DNA of 64,000 nucleotides from an uncultured Clostridia bacterium (lineage in GTDB: Bacteria > Bacillota > Clostridia > Lachnospirales > Lachnospiraceae), in contig CAMWKO010000005.1 in NCBI GenBank assembly GCA_947174885.1, forward strand, positions 53,147 to 117,146, in the 5' to 3' direction. Below are positions 1 to 8,495 of the stretch, in pieces. A program made the position numbers and the translations under genes. Under the pieces are notes generated by a model. It saw nothing but the letters and a program-made list of their open reading frames with translations. It did not search any database and was not told the origin of the DNA. The stretch's first letter is position 1, and each line of letters opens with the position of its first letter.

Positions 1-21
1 GTTCGATTCCGGAACTGGGCA
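1..21 (+). tRNA. tRNA 3' end, truncated by window edge
   Basis: The first bases read as a T-loop (GTTCGATTCC), the 3' half of the T-stem and an acceptor strand ACTGGGC with discriminator A; CCA is not encoded. The 5' acceptor strand would therefore begin GCCCAGT, which fits some clostridial tRNA-Arg genes, but the anticodon lies outside the window, so the identity is open. A Rho-independent terminator follows within 6 bases. Confidence 0.85.
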
Positions 22-26
22 TTATA

Positions 27-60
27 AAAGACTACAGAGCTTATATCTGTAGTCTTTTTT
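27..60 (+). terminator. Rho-independent terminator of the tRNA transcript
   Basis: A 12-bp stem (AAAGACTACAGA with TCTGTAGTCTTT) around a 7-nt loop runs into a T tract. It ends the upstream tRNA transcript and isolates the dlt-like operon that follows. Confidence 0.9.
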
Positions 61-99
61 ATATTATAGAAAAAAGAATATGAGTAAAAAATAAAAGAG

Positions 100-128
100 T
101 TGACATCACTATATCATTGTGATATAAA
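100..128 (+). promoter_or_regulatory. Promoter of the dlt-like operon with palindromic operator in the spacer
   Basis: TTGACA (100-105) and TATAAA (123-128) are separated by 17 bp, a near-consensus sigma-A promoter. The spacer is filled by a palindrome TATATCA-TTG-TGATATA (110-126, 7-bp arms), which reaches into the -10 box. A repressor bound there would block RNA polymerase, so the operon is probably regulated rather than constitutive. The cognate regulator is not encoded next to it. Confidence 0.75.
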
Positions 129-132
129 AACA

Positions 133-211
133 AGTGTACTAATATAGATAATACACTATGTATTATAGTGAGAAAAGAAGGTTGAAAGAAACTTTCTACC
201 TTGAGTTTTTT
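133..211 (+). promoter_or_regulatory. Leader with alternative hairpins and terminator-like stem (candidate attenuator)
   Basis: The leader begins with AGTGTA (133-138) able to pair with TACACT (152-157). CACTAT (154-159) can instead pair with ATAGTG (165-170), so the two hairpins share CACT and exclude each other. They are followed by an 11-position stem, AAGGT-t-GAAAG with CTTTC-t-ACCTT (178-202), and a run of six Ts (206-211), which is terminator-like and lies about 40 nt before the RBS. I recognise no known riboswitch consensus. Attenuation is an inference from these folds. Confidence 0.5.
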
Positions 212-261
212 GTTTAGGTTGGAAGTGCAGGCGCTTCTGATTAAAGCATTAGGAGGCAAAA

Positions 262-1782
262 ATGACTAAAAACGTATTGGAGTATCTGGAGTGGGATGCG
301 ACAGAATTATCAGATAAGATTGCCGTTATAGACGAAAATAAGCAATACAGTTATAGGGAATTATATAACCTTAGTAAAATTGTGGGAAGCGGTATTGCAA
401 AGGAAATAAAGAAAAATACACCGGTTATGGTATTTATGGAAAAGGGAGCAGATACACTTTGCACCTTTTTTGGCATATTATATGCAGGTGGATTTTACAC
501 ACTGCTAAATCCTGAGCTTCCTGAAAGCAGATTAAACAATATATATGATACGCTGGCTTCAGACGTTGTAGTGACAAGCAGGGAATTAAAGGAAAGAGCA
601 GAGGGTATATTTAAAACTGCAAGAATTTTACTAATAGAGGAATTGCTGCAGGGAAAAGCAGAGGAGGATGAGCTTAAGGCAATACTTGCAGAAAGTATTG
701 ATACAGAGCCACTGTATATAAATTTCACCTCCGGTTCCACAGGTATTCCAAAGGGAATAGTAGTCAGTCAACGCTCGGTAATTGATTTTATTGAATATTT
801 TACAGATATATTTAATATTACAGATAGAGATATTTTAGCTAATCAGGCTCCCTTTGACTTTGATGTTTCAGTAAAGGACATATATGGGGCATTGAAGACA
901 GGAGCTACACTGGTCATAGTACCTAAAAGAATGTTTTCTTCACCTGTAGAGCTTATTGATTATTTATGTAATCATAATATTACAACCATGATTTGGGCAG
1001 TATCTGCTCTTTGTCTTATAAGTACATTTCATGGACTGGATTATAAAACTCCCAAGACCGTTAATAAGGTCTTATTTAGCGGAGAGGTTATGCCCAAGAA
1101 ACATTTGAAGGAATGGATGAACCACTTAAAAGAGGCACAGTTTGTTAATCTGTACGGACCTACAGAAATTACCTGCAACTGCACTTATCACTTTGTTGAC
1201 AGGAACAGAGAGTATAGTGAGGCGATTCCTATAGGAAAGGCATTTCCAAATGAGGATGTATTTTTGCTGGATGAGAATAATCAGAAAATATCTGATAAAG
1301 ATATTATAGGAGAAATATGTGTAAGAGGTACGGCACTGGCTTTAGGATATTATAGTGCCGGAGAACAGAATGAAAAGCATTTTATTCAGAATCCCTTAAA
1401 TCCCTATTATCCGGAAACCATATATTTAACGGGAGACCTTGCAAAATACAATGATGACCAGGAGCTTGTTTTCTGCGGAAGAAAGGATTTTCAGATTAAA
1501 TATATGGGGCATAGAATTGAAATAGAGGAGATTGAGAGGGCAATGTCGGAAATAAACGGAGTGGAGAGCTGCTGTGTTGTTTTTGATGAAGCAAAGAGCA
1601 AACTTAAAGGTTTTTATATAGGAGCTATAGATAAAAAAGAATTATCATTAAGGATGAAAGAAACGCTTCCGGTATTTATGATACCAAGTGCATTAAGACA
1701 AATAGAGAAAATGCCTCTTACTAAAAATGGTAAGATAGACAGAAAGCTGTTAAAGGAAATGAAAGGAGGAAGCAGCTTATGA
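262..1782 (+). CDS. DltA-like amino acid adenylation enzyme
   Basis: This 506-residue enzyme of the ANL superfamily should activate an amino acid as its aminoacyl-AMP and load it on the small carrier protein two genes downstream. Visible motifs are the phosphate loop TSGSTGIPKG (156-165), YGPTE (298-302), the GD of motif A7 (391-392) and the C-terminal catalytic Lys in NGK (491). Length and architecture fit DltA (D-alanine:D-alanyl carrier protein ligase). The start has an AGGAGG site 5-6 bases upstream. The stop overlaps the next start by 4 bases. Because a PLP decarboxylase gene lies between this gene and the carrier gene, the substrate may not be D-alanine; I cannot read the specificity pocket reliably. 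Cytoplasmic. Confidence 0.85.
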   Translation: MTKNVLEYLEWDATELSDKIAVIDENKQYSYRELYNLSKIVGSGIAKEIKKNTPVMVFMEKGADTLCTFFGILYAGGFYTLLNPELPESRLNNIYDTLASDVVVTSRELKERAEGIFKTARILLIEELLQGKAEEDELKAILAESIDTEPLYINFTSGSTGIPKGIVVSQRSVIDFIEYFTDIFNITDRDILANQAPFDFDVSVKDIYGALKTGATLVIVPKRMFSSPVELIDYLCNHNITTMIWAVSALCLISTFHGLDYKTPKTVNKVLFSGEVMPKKHLKEWMNHLKEAQFVNLYGPTEITCNCTYHFVDRNREYSEAIPIGKAFPNEDVFLLDENNQKISDKDIIGEICVRGTALALGYYSAGEQNEKHFIQNPLNPYYPETIYLTGDLAKYNDDQELVFCGRKDFQIKYMGHRIEIEEIERAMSEINGVESCCVVFDEAKSKLKGFYIGAIDKKELSLRMKETLPVFMIPSALRQIEKMPLTKNGKIDRKLLKEMKGGSSL

Positions 1783-2966
1783 GAGAGCAGGAAATAAATA
1801 AGCTGTTGGAAAATTATGATGGAGCCTTCTACGTTTATGATATTGGAAAATTAAAGCAGAGAATCAGCTTCCTTAGAAGCAGTATGCCAAATAAGGTATC
1901 TCTTTGTTATGCAGTAAAGGCAAATACCTTTGTAATAAAGGAGATTGAGAAGGATTTAGACAGATTTGAAATATGTTCTCCGGGAGAAGCTAATATATGT
2001 AGAAAACTGGGAGTTGATACAGAAAAAATGGTAATATCGGGAGTATATAAGACGCCGTACGTTATTGAAAATATGATAAAGGATAAAGAGTTTAAAGGCA
2101 TTTATACGGTAGAGTCCATGCACCAGTTTGAAATTCTGTGTAAATTCTCCGAAAAATATGGAAGAAATGTAAAAGTGCTGCTGAGACTGACGAATGACAG
2201 CCAGTTTGGTATTAACGAAGAGGATATTTTTGAAATTATTAAGAACAGAGAAAGGGTTAATAATATAGATATTTTAGGAATACAGTATTTCTCAGGTACT
2301 CAGAAGCAGTCTGTTAAAAAGCTTAAAAGAGAGCTTACTCATTTAGATGAATTTTTAAAAAGACTTGAAGCAGAGCTTTCATATACTGCAAAGGAACTTG
2401 AATATGGCACAGGCTTCCCTGTTATGTATTTTGAAGCAGACGAGTTTAATGAGGAGGAATTTTTTAAAGAGTTTTCAGAGTTGATTAATTCTATGGAGTA
2501 TAGAGGAAAAATTACTTTAGAAATAGGAAGAAGTATGGTGGCAGACTGTGGGGAATATTACACAAGAATTGTGGATATGAAAACAAATAAAGGTCAGAAT
2601 TATCTTCTGATTGACGGAGGTATGCACCAGCTTGTATACTATGGACAGCATATGGCAATGAAACAGCCATATTTTGCAGTATGCGGAAAGGAAAAGGACA
2701 AAAAGGACAAGCTGTGGAATATTTGCGGTTCACTTTGCTCTATGAATGATATAATTGTAAAGCAGGCTGCAATGCCGGATATAAAAATCGGAGATACGCT
2801 TGTGTTTAAAAATGTGGGAGCATATTGCAGTACAGAGGGAATTTCATTATTCTTAAGCAGAGATTTGCCGACGGTATATCTGCTTAATGAAAATAATAAA
2901 ATAATTACTGTAAGAAGCAGAATCGAAACAGAGGTTTTTAATACACCAAATTATGAAAGGAAGTAA
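1779..2966 (+). CDS. Fold-type III PLP-dependent amino acid decarboxylase
   Basis: A 395-residue enzyme related to diaminopimelate, ornithine and carboxynorspermidine decarboxylases. The PLP lysine is K47 in CYAVKANT, followed by a CSPGE motif (66-70). The C-terminal half has EIGRSMVA (248-255), the active-site cysteine region GSLCSMND (317-324) and GAYCST (347-352). It would decarboxylate a basic or acidic amino acid to an amine, or less likely racemise it. It starts inside the adenylation gene (ATGA overlap) and its stop overlaps the carrier gene start, so the three are translationally coupled. An embedded decarboxylase is not part of the classical dltABCD operon. Substrate unknown; lysA itself is unlikely in this context. 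Confidence 0.8.
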   Translation: MREQEINKLLENYDGAFYVYDIGKLKQRISFLRSSMPNKVSLCYAVKANTFVIKEIEKDLDRFEICSPGEANICRKLGVDTEKMVISGVYKTPYVIENMIKDKEFKGIYTVESMHQFEILCKFSEKYGRNVKVLLRLTNDSQFGINEEDIFEIIKNRERVNNIDILGIQYFSGTQKQSVKKLKRELTHLDEFLKRLEAELSYTAKELEYGTGFPVMYFEADEFNEEEFFKEFSELINSMEYRGKITLEIGRSMVADCGEYYTRIVDMKTNKGQNYLLIDGGMHQLVYYGQHMAMKQPYFAVCGKEKDKKDKLWNICGSLCSMNDIIVKQAAMPDIKIGDTLVFKNVGAYCSTEGISLFLSRDLPTVYLLNENNKIITVRSRIETEVFNTPNYERK

Positions 2967-3202
2967 TGAAAATGGAAAAGATAATAGAAATTTTAGAGGA
3001 CATCAAGCCTGAGGTTGATTATGCTCAGTGCAAGGAATTAATAGACGGACATTATTTAGATTCCCTGTCAATTATCTCACTGATTGCGGAGCTGGAGGAG
3101 GAATTTGATATTACTATTCCTGCCATAGAGATTATTCCTGCTAATTTTAATTCAGTTGAAGCAATGTATGAAATGATACAGAGATTACAAGAGGAAGGTT
3201 AA
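2966..3202 (+). CDS. DltC-like acyl/aminoacyl carrier protein
   Basis: This 78-residue acidic helical protein carries the phosphopantetheine attachment motif LDSLS with Ser33, as in DltC. It would hold the aminoacyl group activated by the upstream adenylation enzyme as a thioester and present it to the MBOAT protein encoded directly downstream (1 base between the genes). The start codon overlaps the stop of the decarboxylase gene. Its length is typical of DltC (about 80 residues). No phosphopantetheinyl transferase lies nearby, so it relies on a genomic one. Confidence 0.85.
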   Translation: MKMEKIIEILEDIKPEVDYAQCKELIDGHYLDSLSIISLIAELEEEFDITIPAIEIIPANFNSVEAMYEMIQRLQEEG

Positions 3203-3203
3203 T

Positions 3204-4838
3204 ATGTCACTTTCGTCACTATTATGTGCAGGTAAGGCTGCTTCCCTGACCTCCTATTTTTCTGTGGCATATTTGGGAATTTTACTGCCGGTGGCTGTTA
3301 TTATTTACAGTATTTTACCACAGAGATTCAGAAGATATTTTTTACTGGTGTTAAGCTATGTGTTTTTTTGGCTGATTAGCGGTAATCTCCTTATATTCCT
3401 GATATTGTCAACCCTGTCAATTCACTATGTGGGAATATGGTTAGATGCTCTTATCAGACAGAGGGATGAAAGGGTAAAGGAGGTCAGTAAAGAGGAGCGT
3501 AAGGCACTAAAGGGGCAATATCTGAAAAAGCAAAGGCTGGTCGTGCTTTTAGCAGTAGTCATAAATTTAGGAATACTGCTTGTGCTTAAGTATACAGCGT
3601 TTTTTACAACAAATATCAATTCCCTGCTTGAGGTAATGAATATACCGGTTGTGTTGGAAATACCGGAATTTATAATGCCTATCGGCATTTCCTTTTATAC
3701 TATGCAGGCAATATCATATGTTATGGATGTGTACCATGGTGTCATAAAAGCGGAATACAATCTGGGAAAGCTAGCATTATATATGAACTTTTTTCCGCAG
3801 ATAGTGGAAGGCCCGATTTGCAGATATTCGGAAACAGCCGATAAATTATGGAATGTAGAGAAGATTAAGTTTGATAATCTCAAATTTGGATTACAGCGTA
3901 TTCTATACGGATTAATGAAAAAGCTCGTTATTGTAGACAGACTTAATCCCCTAATAAAAGAAATATTTACCAATTATGATAAATATGAGGGAGGAGTTAT
4001 ACTGATAGGAGCTGTATGCTATACATGCCAGTTGTACATGGATTTTTCAGGCTCAATGGATGCAGTAATGGGAACTGCACAGATTTTCGGCATTACAATG
4101 CCTGAAAACTTCAAACAGCCATTTTTTTCGAGAAGTATTTCGGAATTTTGGAAACGTTGGCATATAACTCTTGGTGCATGGTTTAAGGATTACATATTTT
4201 ATCCTGTCACTATGTCTAAGCCTATGAAAAATATTACTTCGGCAGCAAGAAAGAAAATAGGTAATCATTTCGGACCATTAATAGCAGGATCTATAGCACT
4301 TTTTTGCGTATGGATAAGCAATGGCTTGTGGCATGGCTCGGCATGGAGCTACATTTTTTTTGGAATGTATCACTTTGTCCTGATATTAGGTGGGAATATT
4401 ATTGAGCCATATGTTAAAAAGCTGAGTAAGCTTCTGCATATTAATACGGAATTTTTTGCATATCGTGCTTTTCAGATGATTAGAACAGGCTTTCTTGTAG
4501 TTATCGGTGAACTGTTTTTCAGAGCCAATGGACTTAGGGCTGGACTTACAATGTTTAAGAGGATGATAACAGATTTTTCTTTTAAAATGGTATCAGAGGA
4601 ATTGGTTTTAAAGCTTGGCATAGATATGTACGATGTTATTATTGTTATCATTACCGTAGCTATAGTATTTGTCATAAGTGTTTTAAGAGAAAAGGGAATT
4701 TCTGTCAGAAAAGGCATTGATAAGAAGAATATTGTTATACGCTGGGCAATTTTATATGCGTTAATAATTTTTATAGTTATATGTGGTGCATATGGAAGAG
4801 GATATATACCGATTGATCCTATGTATGCCAACTTCTAA
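3204..4838 (+). CDS. DltB-like MBOAT family acyltransferase
   Basis: A 544-residue polytopic membrane protein with about ten hydrophobic segments and the MBOAT active-site His in NGLWHGSAW (H377). Family members such as DltB and AlgI pass acyl groups from a cytoplasmic thioester across the membrane to a surface polymer. The preceding carrier protein gene makes an aminoacyl donor most likely. It is longer than typical DltB (about 400 residues), with an extra C-terminal membrane portion. A 107-bp gap separates it from the SGNH gene. Acceptor (teichoic acid or exopolysaccharide) unknown. Confidence 0.85.
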   Translation: MSLSSLLCAGKAASLTSYFSVAYLGILLPVAVIIYSILPQRFRRYFLLVLSYVFFWLISGNLLIFLILSTLSIHYVGIWLDALIRQRDERVKEVSKEERKALKGQYLKKQRLVVLLAVVINLGILLVLKYTAFFTTNINSLLEVMNIPVVLEIPEFIMPIGISFYTMQAISYVMDVYHGVIKAEYNLGKLALYMNFFPQIVEGPICRYSETADKLWNVEKIKFDNLKFGLQRILYGLMKKLVIVDRLNPLIKEIFTNYDKYEGGVILIGAVCYTCQLYMDFSGSMDAVMGTAQIFGITMPENFKQPFFSRSISEFWKRWHITLGAWFKDYIFYPVTMSKPMKNITSAARKKIGNHFGPLIAGSIALFCVWISNGLWHGSAWSYIFFGMYHFVLILGGNIIEPYVKKLSKLLHINTEFFAYRAFQMIRTGFLVVIGELFFRANGLRAGLTMFKRMITDFSFKMVSEELVLKLGIDMYDVIIVIITVAIVFVISVLREKGISVRKGIDKKNIVIRWAILYALIIFIVICGAYGRGYIPIDPMYANF

Positions 4839-4945
4839 CTTATTAAGATATACTATGGCTTGTAAAAATGAGTGCCGGTAAATATATTTTAGCTGAGATA
4901 ATAAAGAATTGTAAAAACTGTTTATGAAAATATAAAGGAGGAAAT

Positions 4946-5917
4946 ATGAAAACTATATATAAACAGATAATTTCAAGTGTAGCATTTATAGTTATATTAT
5001 TTATACTGCTTGCAGCTGTTTCCTTTGTATTTGTGCCAAAGAATAATGCAAAGAAGGACGGAATGGAGGATGTATCTGCCAATGGTATATTGGGAGAAGA
5101 AGAAAATACTATTGATGTACTGTTTTTGGGAGACAGTGAATGCTACTGTTCAATATCGCCGCTTCAAATATTTGGTGAGTATGGTATCAGCTCTTATGTC
5201 TGTGCTACTTCGGCACAAAAGCTGTGCGATACAGAACAGTTTTTACATAAAGCCTTTGAAAATCAGAAACCAAAGCTGGTAGTGCTGGAGGTTAATGCAC
5301 TTTATAGAAATGTATCGTATGAAAGTGAGGTTCTTTGTGGAATTGAAAAAGTGTTACCGATTTTCAAGTATCATAACAGATGGAAATCATTAACATCAAA
5401 GGATTTTTCCTTTGATATTAAATATACTTATAATGAAAAGAGCAAAGGATATCTTTATAGTGCTACCGTTAAGGCATCTAAAAACATAGATTATATGAAG
5501 AAGAGTGATGAGATTGAAAAAATTGCTTCCAAAAACCGGTCATATGTAAAAGATATACTGGAATTTTGCAAAGCTAATGGAGCGGAGCTTATTCTGATTA
5601 GTGCACCAAGTACGAAAAACTGGAATTATATGAAGCATAATGCTGTTTTGGAATTTGCAAAGGAGCTTAATCTTGAGTATATTGATATGAATCTTATGCC
5701 GGAGGAAGTACCTATTGACTGGGCACAGGATACAAAGGATAAAGGAGATCACTTAAACTATCATGGCGCTACGAAGGTAACATCATATATCGGAAAATAT
5801 CTGGCTGATAAAAATATGTTTGAGGATCATCGTGATGAAGAAAAATATGATAGCTGGAATACAGCTTATAATGAATATATGGATAAGATAAATAAGCAGG
5901 AAAATAAGAAACAGTAA
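4946..5917 (+). CDS. Membrane-anchored SGNH-hydrolase-like protein (DltD-like role)
   Basis: A 323-residue protein with one N-terminal membrane segment (about 8-30) and an extracytoplasmic domain. FLGDSECY gives the nucleophile Ser64 of a GDS motif, and GDHLN (267-271) supplies the Asp/His pair near the C-terminus. It belongs with DltD- and AlgX/AlgJ-like proteins that complete transfer of an acyl or aminoacyl group to the polymer outside the cell. It has its own GGAGG site and follows the MBOAT gene in the same orientation, so it is probably the last gene of the operon. It is shorter than classical DltD and not a clear orthologue. Confidence 0.7.
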   Translation: MKTIYKQIISSVAFIVILFILLAAVSFVFVPKNNAKKDGMEDVSANGILGEEENTIDVLFLGDSECYCSISPLQIFGEYGISSYVCATSAQKLCDTEQFLHKAFENQKPKLVVLEVNALYRNVSYESEVLCGIEKVLPIFKYHNRWKSLTSKDFSFDIKYTYNEKSKGYLYSATVKASKNIDYMKKSDEIEKIASKNRSYVKDILEFCKANGAELILISAPSTKNWNYMKHNAVLEFAKELNLEYIDMNLMPEEVPIDWAQDTKDKGDHLNYHGATKVTSYIGKYLADKNMFEDHRDEEKYDSWNTAYNEYMDKINKQENKKQ

Positions 5918-6125
5918 AGAATAAAAAACTACATGTTTTTTGTTTCTAATTGAAAGATTAATCTTTTCAATATATTAGCAACCTTATATAGAAAAATACA
6001 ACACAAAAATGAAAAAATTTTTTTGGTATTGTTATAAAATGATTGTAAAAAATTATAGAGATATAAAATAATCAGGTTAAAAATTCTATAACATAGATGA
6101 AGCAATTTACGGATTGGAGTATTAT

Positions 6126-6596
6126 ATGGAAAAAACGAATGTTATGCGACTATTAGACCAGAAAAAGATTAAGTATATAAGTCATTATTATACTGATACT
6201 GATGCAATAAGTGGTTTAGATGTTGCAAAGGTTTTAAATCAAAATCCGAATCAGGTTTTTAAAACATTAGTAACAATAGGAAATTCTAAAAATAATTATG
6301 TTTTTTTAGTTCCTGTGAATAAAGAATTAGACTTAAAAAAAGCTGCTAAAAATGTAAATGAAAAAAATATTGAAATGATAAAATCAAAGGAACTCTTGCC
6401 TTTAACAGGTTATATACATGGAGGATGTTCACCTATAGGCATGAAAAAGCAATTTAAAGTAACAATTGATGAATCTGCCAATAATTATGAAACAATAATA
6501 TTTAGTGGAGGAAAGATTGGATATCAGGTAGAAATTGCTCTAAATGACTTAAATAAAATAATAAATTTTAAAATGGCAGATATCGTAATTGGGTAA
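6126..6596 (+). CDS. YbaK/EbsC-family aminoacyl-tRNA deacylase
   Basis: A 156-residue protein of the YbaK/ProX editing family, which hydrolyses mischarged tRNA such as Cys-tRNA(Pro) in trans. The family pattern is recognisable: FKTLVTIG (strand with the catalytic Lys region), VPVNKELDLKKAAK, and the GGCSPIGMKK loop near residue 100. I chose ATG 6126 because GGAG lies 6 bases upstream; an in-frame TTG at 6114 would overlap that site. It is a single gene between the dlt-like operon and the Bce-type module. Confidence 0.85.
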   Translation: MEKTNVMRLLDQKKIKYISHYYTDTDAISGLDVAKVLNQNPNQVFKTLVTIGNSKNNYVFLVPVNKELDLKKAAKNVNEKNIEMIKSKELLPLTGYIHGGCSPIGMKKQFKVTIDESANNYETIIFSGGKIGYQVEIALNDLNKIINFKMADIVIG

Positions 6597-6667
6597 AATA
6601 AATTTCAATTTACAAAAGAGCAGGTGTATGATTAAAACAAATATAAAAAGGAAACCCGGTGATATTT

Positions 6668-7330
6668 ATGCGAAAAATTATGATAGTTGAAGATGAGCCT
6701 ACAATAAGCAGGGAATTGCAGCATTTATTAGTTAATGCAGGATATGAAACACAGATTTTAGAGGATTTTGCCAATTCCAAACAGGAAATTATAGATAGTA
6801 AATCAGATTTAATTTTATTAGATATTAATATACCGGAATTAAATGGAGAATTATTGCTTAAAGAAATCAGAAAAGAATCGAATATACCTGTAATTATGGT
6901 AACAAGCAGAGTTAACGAGATTGATGAGGTCTTATCTATTTCCTATGGGGCAGACGACTATATAACAAAACCCTACAATCCTACAATTTTACTGTTAAGA
7001 ATCCAAAATATATTTAAAAGAATGGAACATAAAATAGACAATTTAAGATATAGAGATTTGGAAGTTTTTCCGGGTAGGGGTATTTTGAAAAATAACAGTG
7101 AAGAATTACAATTAACTAAAAACGAAATGATTATATTTCAGAATTTATTAAATAATATAGGAAGTATAGTTACCCGCGATGACTTAATGACAGACTTGTG
7201 GAATAACAAGGAATATATTAATGATAATGCTTTAACTGTCAATATAAGCAGATTAAGAAGTAAGCTGTCTGATTTTGGATATGAGGATGCTATTGAGACA
7301 AGAAAGGGACAAGGGTATATTTTATTATGA
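6668..7330 (+). CDS. OmpR-family response regulator of a Bce-type module
   Basis: The receiver domain (residues 1-115) has the acidic pocket (EDE near residue 8), phosphoacceptor Asp in LILLDINIP and the conserved Lys in DYITKPY. A winged-helix DNA-binding domain follows (about 125-220). ATG 6668 is preceded by GGTGA at 5 bases, a spacing that recurs before several genes here; a GTG at 6659 with AAAGGA upstream is the alternative. The stop overlaps the kinase start (ATGA). It should activate the ABC transporter genes downstream. Confidence 0.9.
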   Translation: MRKIMIVEDEPTISRELQHLLVNAGYETQILEDFANSKQEIIDSKSDLILLDINIPELNGELLLKEIRKESNIPVIMVTSRVNEIDEVLSISYGADDYITKPYNPTILLLRIQNIFKRMEHKIDNLRYRDLEVFPGRGILKNNSEELQLTKNEMIIFQNLLNNIGSIVTRDDLMTDLWNNKEYINDNALTVNISRLRSKLSDFGYEDAIETRKGQGYILL

Positions 7331-8346
7331 AATTAAGTAAGTATATTATTGACAAATCTCTATCTATTATATTAATAGGCATATCATATTTTATAATATT
7401 AATGCTATTGAATTCCTTTAAGATTCATAAATCATTAACAGTTGCCATTACTATCGTTTTTGTACTTATGCTTTTGTTGTTATTTATTATAAATTTTGTC
7501 AGAAAAAATAAGTTTTATAATGAATTAATAACAAATGTAAATTTATTGGATAAAAAATATTTGGTATTGGAAACAATAACAAATCCATCATTTTATGAAG
7601 GAGAGCTTTTATATCAGGCTCTTTATGATATAAATAAATCAATGGCTGAATGTGTAAGAGAACGGGAAAGCAGTATTGAGGATTTTAAGGAATATGTAGA
7701 AATGTGGATTCATGAAGTTAAAATTCCAATATCAAGTCTTACCTTATTATGTCATAATCATAAAGAAATTTTGGATAAATCATATTTGGAGCAGGTAAGA
7801 AAACTGGATAACTATATAGACCAAATTCTGTATTATGTCAGAAGTAATTATGCGGAGGAGGATTTTATTATTAAGGAAACATTGCTTGAAAAAGTAGTCA
7901 GTAATGTTGCGTTAAAAAATAAAGATGATTTACTGGAAAGTAAAATAGATTTTATTGTTGATTTAAAAGATTTATCTGTTTATACCGATTCAAAATGGTT
8001 GGAGTTTATTTTAAATCAGATTATTAATAATAGTATAAAATATAGAAGGAAAACTGATGATTCTTTCATAAAAATATATGCACTGGACTACAGTGATAAA
8101 ACTGTGCTGTATATTTGCGACAATGGAATAGGAATACCACAAAAGGATTTGTCGCAGGTATTCAAAAAGTCTTTTACGGGAGAAAACGGCAGGACTAATA
8201 CAAAATCAACAGGAATGGGTTTGTATATTGCAGATAAATTATGTAAGAAACTGGGACATAATATTGAAATTGAATCAGAAGAGGAAATTGGAACAGAAGT
8301 AAAAATAATATTTGGAAAAAATAATTTTTATAGGATGAATGTGTAA
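7327..8346 (+). CDS. BceS-like intramembrane-sensing histidine kinase
   Basis: A 339-residue kinase with two closely spaced membrane helices (about 10-30 and 36-60) and almost no extracellular loop, the BceS pattern. The H-box is MWIHEVKIPISS, with the phosphoacceptor His followed by Glu. The ATPase domain shows NQIINNSIKY (N box), DNGIGI (G1) and GMGLYIADKL (G2). Kinases of this family detect peptide antibiotics through their partner BceAB transporter rather than by direct binding, consistent with the transporter encoded 149 bp downstream. Confidence 0.9.
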   Translation: MKLSKYIIDKSLSIILIGISYFIILMLLNSFKIHKSLTVAITIVFVLMLLLLFIINFVRKNKFYNELITNVNLLDKKYLVLETITNPSFYEGELLYQALYDINKSMAECVRERESSIEDFKEYVEMWIHEVKIPISSLTLLCHNHKEILDKSYLEQVRKLDNYIDQILYYVRSNYAEEDFIIKETLLEKVVSNVALKNKDDLLESKIDFIVDLKDLSVYTDSKWLEFILNQIINNSIKYRRKTDDSFIKIYALDYSDKTVLYICDNGIGIPQKDLSQVFKKSFTGENGRTNTKSTGMGLYIADKLCKKLGHNIEIESEEEIGTEVKIIFGKNNFYRMNV

Positions 8347-8495
8347 GGTTACAAAACAGTAATATTCCGTAATGTTAAACAAACGACAGTAAAGCTTTTT
8401 TCTATTAAAATGACTGATGAAGATGTCAAAAGCTGTTCTTAAAGAAAATGAACCGGCTTTGATACACTATCATTATTAATGAAAGGAGAAATATT

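Noticed and set aside
59..259. Minus-strand frame of 66 codons
   Set aside because: It overlaps the dlt promoter, operator and leader hairpins, has no ribosome site and resembles no family.
1779..2966. Calling this lysA (diaminopimelate decarboxylase)
   Set aside because: The fold family fits, but the gene is locked between an adenylation gene and its carrier gene, and the motifs are divergent from LysA.
5949..5971. Terminator after the SGNH gene
   Set aside because: The ATTGAAAGAT...ATCTTTTCAAT hairpin is nearly all A/T with one bulge and no T run, too weak to claim.
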